The notes under the pieces are model-generated. The model made no database searches and was not told the origin of the DNA. It saw only the letters and a program-made list of their open reading frames with translations. Positions 6,465-10,717 of a DNA stretch of 10,717 nucleotides are shown here, piece by piece; position 1 is the first letter of the stretch; the number at the start of each line of letters is the position of its first letter. The translations under genes were made by a program, and so were the position numbers. The stretch lies in assembly GCA_934645275.1 (NCBI GenBank), contig CAKUDW010000047.1:1-10717 (forward strand). Reading direction: 5' to 3'. The stretch comes from an uncultured Clostridia bacterium (lineage in GTDB: Bacteria; Bacillota_A; Clostridia; Christensenellales; Aristaeellaceae).

Positions 6465-7634
6465 ATGGCCACAGTTACCCTTCGCAAAACCCGCGAAACC
6501 CGCGTTCGCGGCGGACATCCCTGGATATACGCCTCGGAAATTGAAAAGGTGGACGGCGCGTTTGAAAACGGCGATATCGTGGACGTCGCGGATTTCCGCG
6601 GCAAGTTTATCGGCCGCGGCTTCTATAATCCGCAGAGCCAGATCTCGCTGCGCATTCTTACCCGCCGCGACGAGCCCTGTGACCGTGAATTTTTCCGCCG
6701 TCGCATTGCCGATGCCTGGGAATACCGCAAGCGCCTGTGCGATCCGGACAGCTGCCGCCTGATTTATTCCGAATCCGACTTCCTGCCGGGGCTGGTGGTG
6801 GATAAGTATGCGGATGTGCTGGTGTTGCAGTCGCTGTCGCTGGGTATCGAGCGCATCAAGGATATGATCGCCGATTTGCTGATGGAGGTCGTCGCTCCGG
6901 CGGGCATCTGGGAACGTAGCGACGTGCCGGTACGCCGCCTGGAAGGCATGGAGCAGACCACCGGCCTGTTGCGCGGCAGGGTGCCCGATCGCGTGGAGAT
7001 GCGTGAAAATGGCATTCGCTTTCTGGTAGACGTGAAAAACGGTCAAAAGACCGGCTTCTTCTTGGATCAGAAGGAAAACCGCGCTGCCATTGCGCCGCTC
7101 TGTCCGGGCGCGCGCGTGCTGGACTGCTTCTGCCACAATGGCTCCTTTTCGCTGCATGCCGCGCGTTATGGCGCGGCGGATGTGCTGGGCGTGGACATTT
7201 CCGAGGACGCATTGGAGGTCGCTCGCGAAAATGCGCGCGGCAACGGCCTGGAAAACGTGCGCTTTGAGGCGCACAATTGCTTCGACCTGCTGCATGAGCT
7301 GACCGATGCGAACGAGAAATACGATCTGGTTATTCTGGACCCACCTGCGTTTACCAAGAACAAGGCGGCGGTGCAGAGCGCCATTCGCGGCTACAAGGAA
7401 ATCAACCTGCGCGGATTGAAACTGGTGCGTGACGGCGGTTTCTTGGTCACCTGCTCCTGTTCGCAGCATATTTTGCCGGAAATGTTTCAGGATATCCTGA
7501 ATCAGGCCGCGCGCGACGCGAAAAAGCGCGTGCGCCTGGTGGAATATCGCACGCAGGGTAAGGATCATCCGCTGTTGCCGCAGAGCGTGGAGACGAAATA
7601 CCTGAAGTGTATGATACTGCAGGTGTTCGATTGA
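6465..7634 (+). CDS. rlmI: 23S rRNA (cytosine-5)-methyltransferase, RlmI family
   Basis: A 389-residue class I S-adenosylmethionine methyltransferase of the RlmI/PUA-methyltransferase family; E. coli RlmI makes 5-methylcytosine 1962 in 23S rRNA. A PUA domain fills about residues 1-75 (RVRGGHPWIYASEIEKV at the start). A linker strand FFLDQKENR precedes the Rossmann domain. The cofactor motif is VLDCFCHNGSFSL (218-230), followed by VDIS; motif IV is LDPPAF (Asp292-Pro293-Pro294), and motif VI is TCSCSQH, with Cys330 and Cys332 as candidate catalytic cysteines. ATG 6465 is chosen because AGGAGG lies 6 bases upstream and the PUA domain begins there; an in-frame ATG at 6420 falls upstream of the likely promoter -10. 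Divergent from rluF. Confidence 0.93.
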   Translation: MATVTLRKTRETRVRGGHPWIYASEIEKVDGAFENGDIVDVADFRGKFIGRGFYNPQSQISLRILTRRDEPCDREFFRRRIADAWEYRKRLCDPDSCRLIYSESDFLPGLVVDKYADVLVLQSLSLGIERIKDMIADLLMEVVAPAGIWERSDVPVRRLEGMEQTTGLLRGRVPDRVEMRENGIRFLVDVKNGQKTGFFLDQKENRAAIAPLCPGARVLDCFCHNGSFSLHAARYGAADVLGVDISEDALEVARENARGNGLENVRFEAHNCFDLLHELTDANEKYDLVILDPPAFTKNKAAVQSAIRGYKEINLRGLKLVRDGGFLVTCSCSQHILPEMFQDILNQAARDAKKRVRLVEYRTQGKDHPLLPQSVETKYLKCMILQVFD

Positions 7635-7673
7635 TGGAACTTTTCGCCGTTGCGGCCGGTCAAAGTTGTGGTT

Positions 7674-7702
7674 ATGGAAATTACGCGCGGCGCAATTTCC
7701 AT
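7674..7702. repeat. Inverted repeat between rlmI and the secreted-protein gene
   Basis: ATGGAAATT (7674-7682) and AATTTCCAT (7694-7702) are exact reverse complements around an 11-base GC-rich centre. No clean T-tract follows, so it is a poor terminator. It may be a weak terminator for rlmI, an operator or a leader structure for the next gene, for which I could not find a convincing promoter. Confidence 0.45.
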
Positions 7703-7737
7703 TTGCCAAATTTAATAAAACTGAGGAGAAATGAGCC

Positions 7738-8238
7738 ATGAAAAAACTGATTGCCATTTTGATGACGCTGGCGCTGCTGTGCGCGTGCGCGTATGCTGAA
7801 GCCGGCGACACGTTCACGGGCCGCATTCTGACCGGTACGCTGCCGAAGGATGCAGAGCTGGTGCGCAACGAGGAAAATGTCGACGGCTACATTGAAGAGC
7901 TGGGCTATGGCGATTATACCACCATCGCGCTGGCTTGCTTTGGCACCACGCATGCACGCGACGCTTACATGGACGAATACATGCCCAACGATTTGATTGT
8001 GTGCGATGATAAGCCCGTTATCTGCGGTGAGGAGAGCACCCACTGGGTCTTTACGGCCGGTGAAAACGAGGACCGCGTGGTGAATGCCTATTCCTTTACT
8101 GCCGATGAGCACGTGTATCTCTTCCTCGTGGAAGTGGACACCCTTGCCTACGACGGCTGTCTTGAGGACGACGATACCGATTATATGGCCCTGATTGAGG
8201 GATGGCTTGAGTCGCTTCAGCTGACCGTACAGGAATGA
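7738..8238 (+). CDS. Small secreted protein of unknown function
   Basis: A 166-residue protein I do not recognise. A classical signal peptide is clear: MKK followed by a hydrophobic stretch to about residue 18, then AYA-EA, a type I signal peptidase site after Ala20. A lipoprotein reading is possible because Cys15 and Cys17 lie at the end of the hydrophobic core, but LCAC is not a good lipobox. The mature part is about 146 residues and acidic, rich in Asp and Glu (for example CLEDDDTDY), with several cysteines and no transmembrane segment. It looks like one globular alpha/beta domain ending in an amphipathic helix (YMALIEGWLESLQL). GAGGAG at 7723-7728 lies 9 bases before the ATG. It stands alone, with its own terminator, and context gives no function. 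Confidence 0.82.
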   Translation: MKKLIAILMTLALLCACAYAEAGDTFTGRILTGTLPKDAELVRNEENVDGYIEELGYGDYTTIALACFGTTHARDAYMDEYMPNDLIVCDDKPVICGEESTHWVFTAGENEDRVVNAYSFTADEHVYLFLVEVDTLAYDGCLEDDDTDYMALIEGWLESLQLTVQE

Positions 8239-8254
8239 AATAAATATTGAGCTG

Positions 8255-8293
8255 AGCGCCTCGCGGCATTTGCCGTGGGGCGCTTTGAAATTA
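8255..8293 (+). terminator. Terminator after the secreted-protein gene
   Basis: A 13-bp stem (8255-8267 with 8272-8284, two G-T pairs) closes an ATTT loop and is followed by TTTGAAATT. It lies 16 bases past the stop codon. Confidence 0.75.
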
Positions 8294-8412
8294 CCGGTAG
8301 AGAATAATCAGGGATTGTTTATGATTTCTATTGATTCGCAAAGTGAAATGCGGAAGGAATCCGGCTTCTAACTGCGGGCTTTGCGTCGCCGGATGGCGTT
8401 TGGAGTGCAATA
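8294..8412. other. Intergenic stretch with a 7-bp inverted repeat
   Basis: No gene is supported here. The only structure seen is ATCCGGC (8359-8365) with GCCGGAT (8388-8394), separated by 22 bases. This gap separates the GC-rich left part of the window from the visibly more A/T-rich regulator gene. Confidence 0.4.
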
Positions 8413-8443
8413 AAAATCCACCAGCAAAGCACTGGTGGATTTT
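8413..8443. terminator. Bidirectional terminator of the Crp/Fnr regulator gene
   Basis: AAAATCCACCAG (8413-8424) pairs perfectly with CTGGTGGATTTT (8432-8443) around a 7-base loop. On the minus strand the stem is followed by TTTTTATT, well placed 14 bases past the regulator's stop. It could also stop plus-strand read-through. Confidence 0.85.
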
Positions 8444-8456
8444 GGCAATGATGGTT

Positions 8457-9119
8457 TTATACCTTCAAAACAAAATGGTTTTTGTGAAAATCAAGAAGTC
8501 TCTCGTTGCGCATTTTCCCAAGTTCGAGCGACAGTCCGCTGCGCTCGACGCCAAGATAATCCGCAAGCTGCTGCCTTGAAAAAGGAATGTCAAATTCGTA
8601 TTTTCCCAGACGCTGTGCTTCTGCAGAAAGATAGGACATGATCTTTGACCGCGTGGTACGCTGTCCCATATGCGTGAGTTTTTCGTTGAAACGTAGATTT
8701 TTCTCGGCAAGTTCGCTGAGGAGGTTTCGGATGATTCGGCTGTGGTATGCACAGGCGGACGGGCACACATTCAGGACGCGCTTTACATTCAGGAACATTG
8801 CGTTGACGGGCGTTTCTGCTATGACGCCCACATTCAGTCTGGAACCGGGTGCGCAGGCATATGCGACAGCAAAAGTTTGTCCTGGCCCTGCTTTGGAAAG
8901 GATGTTGCGGTTTCCCCAAATATCTTCCTGAATAATCAGAGCAGTTCCTGACAGCACAAAACCGACCGAGTCCGCCGTATCGCCGGCACGCAGCACAAAG
9001 GCTTCTTTCGGGAAGCTCTTTTTTTCGGCTTTGAGGCAAGAAAGCATCGCAGTCAACTCATCCTCAGAGATGCCGGAGAAAAGCTGAGCAGAACGGATCA
9101 CCGGTAAAAAATCTTTCAT
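8457..9119 (-). CDS. Crp/Fnr family transcriptional regulator, probable regulator of hcp
   Basis: A 220-residue regulator with an N-terminal cyclic-nucleotide-binding-like domain (about 8-120; FVLRAGDTADSVGFVLSGTALI is the beta-roll), a dimerisation helix (about 125-150) and a C-terminal winged helix. The helix-turn-helix is FSRQQLADYLGVERSGLSLELGKM (180-203). There is no N-terminal cysteine cluster like that of FNR, so oxygen sensing by a 4Fe-4S centre is unlikely. Cysteines at 28, 89, 119 and 123 are scattered. Divergence from hcp parallels HcpR-type regulators, which control hybrid cluster protein genes in anaerobes and respond to nitric oxide or nitrite stress; that assignment is inference. 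AAGGGG lies 5 bases before the ATG at 9119. Base composition is more A/T-rich than the genes to the left. Confidence 0.9.
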   Translation of the reverse strand: MKDFLPVIRSAQLFSGISEDELTAMLSCLKAEKKSFPKEAFVLRAGDTADSVGFVLSGTALIIQEDIWGNRNILSKAGPGQTFAVAYACAPGSRLNVGVIAETPVNAMFLNVKRVLNVCPSACAYHSRIIRNLLSELAEKNLRFNEKLTHMGQRTTRSKIMSYLSAEAQRLGKYEFDIPFSRQQLADYLGVERSGLSLELGKMRNERLLDFHKNHFVLKV

Positions 9120-9132
9120 AGAATCCCCTTTT

Positions 9133-9146
9133 GTTGAAAATTCAAC
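9133..9146. promoter_or_regulatory. CRP-like inverted repeat, candidate operator
   Basis: GTTGAA-AA-TTCAAC is a perfect 6-bp inverted repeat. Its centre (9139.5) is at -41.5 relative to the hcp-side start predicted near 9181, the standard class II activator position for Crp/Fnr proteins. On the regulator side it falls at about +10 to +23, which would suit autorepression. A further GTTGA half-site follows at 9153-9157. The exact recognition sequence of this regulator is not known. Confidence 0.6.
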
Positions 9147-9174
9147 TGACTTGTTGATTTGATTATATTATAAT
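9146..9174 (+). promoter_or_regulatory. Promoter of the ferredoxin-remnant/hcp operon
   Basis: CTGACT (9146-9151) and TATAAT (9169-9174) are 17 bases apart. The -10 is perfect and the -35 matches 4 of 6, as expected for an activated promoter. The predicted start is near 9181. Confidence 0.65.
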
Positions 9175-9176
9175 CA
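9160..9176. promoter_or_regulatory. Palindrome holding both divergent -10 boxes
   Basis: TGATTATA (9160-9167) and TATAATCA (9169-9176) are exact reverse complements around a single T. Each arm carries the -10 box of one of the two divergent promoters, so only one polymerase could occupy the region at a time. It could also be a second regulator site. Confidence 0.55.
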
Positions 9177-9190
9177 GGCCACAAAAGCAA
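9162..9190 (-). promoter_or_regulatory. Promoter of the Crp/Fnr regulator gene
   Basis: On the minus strand TATAAT (9162-9167) has TTGCTT (9185-9190) 17 bases upstream: perfect -10, weak -35. The predicted start near 9155 gives a 35-base leader. It overlaps the opposite promoter almost completely. Confidence 0.5.
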
Positions 9191-9202
9191 GGAGATATTG
9201 CA

Positions 9203-9427
9203 ATGAAACGGAGAATCACCGAAATCGATCAGGATAGCGTGAACCATTCCGAGCAGCTCACCGAGCTCATCCGCGATAATGATATTCAAAGCGTGATTGC
9301 CGTGCGCATGGAAGTTCTCTGTTGCGGCGGATTGGAATATGCAACGAAAAACGTTTTGCAGAACAGTGGGAAATTCATTCCGTGGCAGGCTATGACCGTT
9401 TCTACGGATGGAAATATACTTGGATAA
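9203..9427 (+). pseudogene. Internally deleted Hcp-associated 4Fe-4S ferredoxin remnant
   Basis: A 74-residue open frame that looks like the two ends of a larger protein joined in frame. The first residues, MKRRITEIDQD, resemble the start of the 4Fe-4S ferredoxins often encoded beside hcp in anaerobes, just before their CxxCxxC cluster motif. From about residue 13 (VNHSEQLTELIRDNDIQSV, then VRMEVLCCGGLEYATKNVLQ and GKFIPWQAMTVSTDGNIL) it resembles their C-terminal segment. Everything between, including all cluster-binding cysteines, is absent; only Cys40-Cys41 in the CCGG motif remain. The frame is intact and AAGGAG lies 8 bases before the ATG, so it may still be translated as a small protein. 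It is 19 bases upstream of hcp and shares its promoter. The family resemblance is from memory of such proteins, not from an alignment. Confidence 0.65.
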
Positions 9428-9446
9428 AGAAAGAGAGGATTTCAAG

Positions 9447-10717
9447 ATGGAGCGAAAGATGTTTTGTTTTCAGTGCGAGCAGACGGCGGGCTGCACCGGC
9501 TGCATGGGAAAAGCGGGTGTCTGCGGCAAGACCGCCAATGTAGCGGAGCTTCAGGATGAACTGACCGGCGCTTTGATTGGGCTGTCGCGTGCGGCAGATC
9601 ATGCTCCGGATGTGAACGAGGGCACATGGCGTTTGATGATCGAAGGATTGTTTACTACCGTTACAAATGTGAACTTCAACGAAACGACCATCCGGGAACT
9701 GATTGAGCGGGTACACAAAGAAAAGGCGCGTCTCGTTCCCAATTGTTCCAGCTGCGCTTCTGCGTGCGGACGAACTGATGATTACAATATGGAGAATGTC
9801 TGGAGTGCGCAGGAGGATATTCGCAGCCTCAAATCCCTCATTCTTTTCGGCGTACGCGGTATGGCGGCTTATGCGCATCACGCCATGGCGCTTGGATATA
9901 CCGATGATGAGGTGAATCACTTCTTTGTCAAGGCACTCTCTGCCATTGGCGATGATTGGGGCATGGACGGGCTGCTGTCTATTGTGATGGAGGTCGGCGA
10001 GAAGAACCTCAAGTGCATGGCGCTTCTGGACAAGGCCAACACCGAAAGCTACGGAACGCCCGTGCCGGTTACTGTTCCACTGACTGTGGAAAAGGGACCG
10101 TTCATCGTCATCTCCGGTCATGATCTCCATGACCTGAAGCTGCTGCTGGAGCAGACCGAGGGCAAAGGCATCAACATCTATACCCACGGTGAAATGCTCC
10201 CCGCTCACGGCTATCCTGAACTGAAAAAGTATTCCCACCTCAAGGGCAATTTCGGCACGGCATGGCAGAACCAGCAGAAAGAATTTGCGGATATCCCTGC
10301 GCCGGTGCTGTTCACAACCAACTGCCTGATGCCGCCGAAAGCAAGCTATGCCGACCGCGTGTTCACCACGGCGGTGGTATCCTACCCCGAAATGACGCAC
10401 ATCGGAGAGAACAAGGACTTCACTCCAGTGATCGAGAAGGCTCTGGAACTGGGCGGTTACTCCGAGGACAGGCCTTTTACCGGCATCAACGGCGGCAGCA
10501 CAGTCATGACAGGCTTTGCCCGCGGCACGGTGCTTGGCGTGGCAGATCAGGTCATCGAGGCAGTCAAGTCCGGCGCAATCCGGCACTTCTTCTTAGTCGC
10601 AGGTTGCGACGGTGCACGTCCCGGCCGCAACTACTACACAGAATTTGTCAAGCAGACGCCTACCGATACCGTAGTGCTGACCCTTGCCTGCGGCAAATAC
10701 CGCTTCAACGACCTTGA
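9447..10717 (+). CDS. hcp: Hydroxylamine reductase / hybrid cluster protein Hcp, 3' end beyond window
   Basis: The first 423 residues of Hcp (family about 530-550), an iron-sulfur-oxygen protein of anaerobes that reduces nitric oxide or hydroxylamine and can drive S-nitrosylation. The N-terminal cluster cysteines are MFCFQCEQTAGCTGCMGKAGVCGK: Cys7, Cys10, Cys19 and Cys26, plus an additional Cys16. Hybrid-cluster ligands align with the Desulfovibrio protein at a constant offset of 19: His225, Glu249, Cys293, Cys387 (VAGCDGA) and Cys415 (LACGKYRF), matching His244, Glu268, Cys312, Cys406 and Cys434. The last two ligands lie beyond the edge. ATG 9447 has AGAGG 8 bases upstream. Expression is probably activated by the divergent Crp/Fnr protein. 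Confidence 0.97.
   Translation, partial: MERKMFCFQCEQTAGCTGCMGKAGVCGKTANVAELQDELTGALIGLSRAADHAPDVNEGTWRLMIEGLFTTVTNVNFNETTIRELIERVHKEKARLVPNCSSCASACGRTDDYNMENVWSAQEDIRSLKSLILFGVRGMAAYAHHAMALGYTDDEVNHFFVKALSAIGDDWGMDGLLSIVMEVGEKNLKCMALLDKANTESYGTPVPVTVPLTVEKGPFIVISGHDLHDLKLLLEQTEGKGINIYTHGEMLPAHGYPELKKYSHLKGNFGTAWQNQQKEFADIPAPVLFTTNCLMPPKASYADRVFTTAVVSYPEMTHIGENKDFTPVIEKALELGGYSEDRPFTGINGGSTVMTGFARGTVLGVADQVIEAVKSGAIRHFFLVAGCDGARPGRNYYTEFVKQTPTDTVVLTLACGKYRFNDL

Noticed and set aside
7738..7800. Lipoprotein signal in the secreted protein
   Set aside because: LCAC does not fit the lipobox well because Cys occupies the -2 position, while AYA-EA is a good type I signal peptidase site.
6372..7868. 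498-codon minus-strand open frame opposite rlmI
   Set aside because: No recognisable domains; rlmI on the other strand has complete methyltransferase motifs and a strong ribosome site.
8359..8394. ATCCGGC/GCCGGAT as a repeat element or terminator
   Set aside because: Seven-bp arms with a 22-base loop and no T-tract; easily due to chance and no second copy was seen in the window.
9402..10586. 394-codon minus-strand open frame opposite hcp
   Set aside because: Antisense to hcp, whose cluster ligands are all in place; the composition is that of a complementary-strand artefact.

Overview
The window looks like chromosomal DNA from an anaerobic, moderately GC-rich Bacillota, probably a gut-type clostridium. 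The signs are consensus sigma-A promoters, strong purine-rich ribosome binding sites, an RluF-type pseudouridine synthase, a YigZ/TrmL housekeeping operon, and an anaerobe-type hybrid cluster protein (Hcp) next to a Crp/Fnr regulator. Genus-level placement is not possible from the sequence alone. I saw no tRNA, rRNA, CRISPR array, IS element or prophage gene.

Layout. (1) Positions 1-354, minus strand: the N-terminal part of a sugar-type ABC transporter ATPase. It has a full-consensus promoter whose -10 lies inside a perfect palindrome. (2) 614-1438, plus: a HAD phosphatase, divergent from the ABC gene and closed by a strong terminator. (3) 2386 down to 1598, minus: a two-gene unit of an alkyltransferase-like (ATL) DNA-damage sensor and a NimA-type flavin-binding protein. 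Its promoter abuts the start codon, which suggests a leaderless mRNA. (4) 2501-5374, plus: a four-gene operon of YigZ/IMPACT protein, RluA-family pseudouridine synthase, Cof-type HAD phosphatase and TrmL tRNA methyltransferase. All three junctions are 4-base ATGA overlaps, and a terminator follows. (5) A divergent pair of 23S rRNA modification genes, rluF (minus) and rlmI (plus), whose promoters appear to share one -35 element. (6) 7738-8238, plus: a small secreted protein of unknown function with its own terminator. (7) 8457-10717: a nitrosative-stress module with a Crp/Fnr regulator (minus), then a 74-residue ferredoxin-like remnant and hcp (plus; truncated by the window edge).

How the genes work together. 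Four enzymes (RluA-like, TrmL, RluF, RlmI) modify rRNA or tRNA, so the centre of the window is an RNA-modification neighbourhood. The right-hand module is the most interesting part. The regulator and hcp are divergent, and their -10 boxes sit in one palindrome. A CRP-like inverted repeat is centred at -41.5 of the predicted hcp start, the classical class II activator position. The small gene between them looks like an iron-sulfur protein that has lost its whole cysteine-rich middle in frame.
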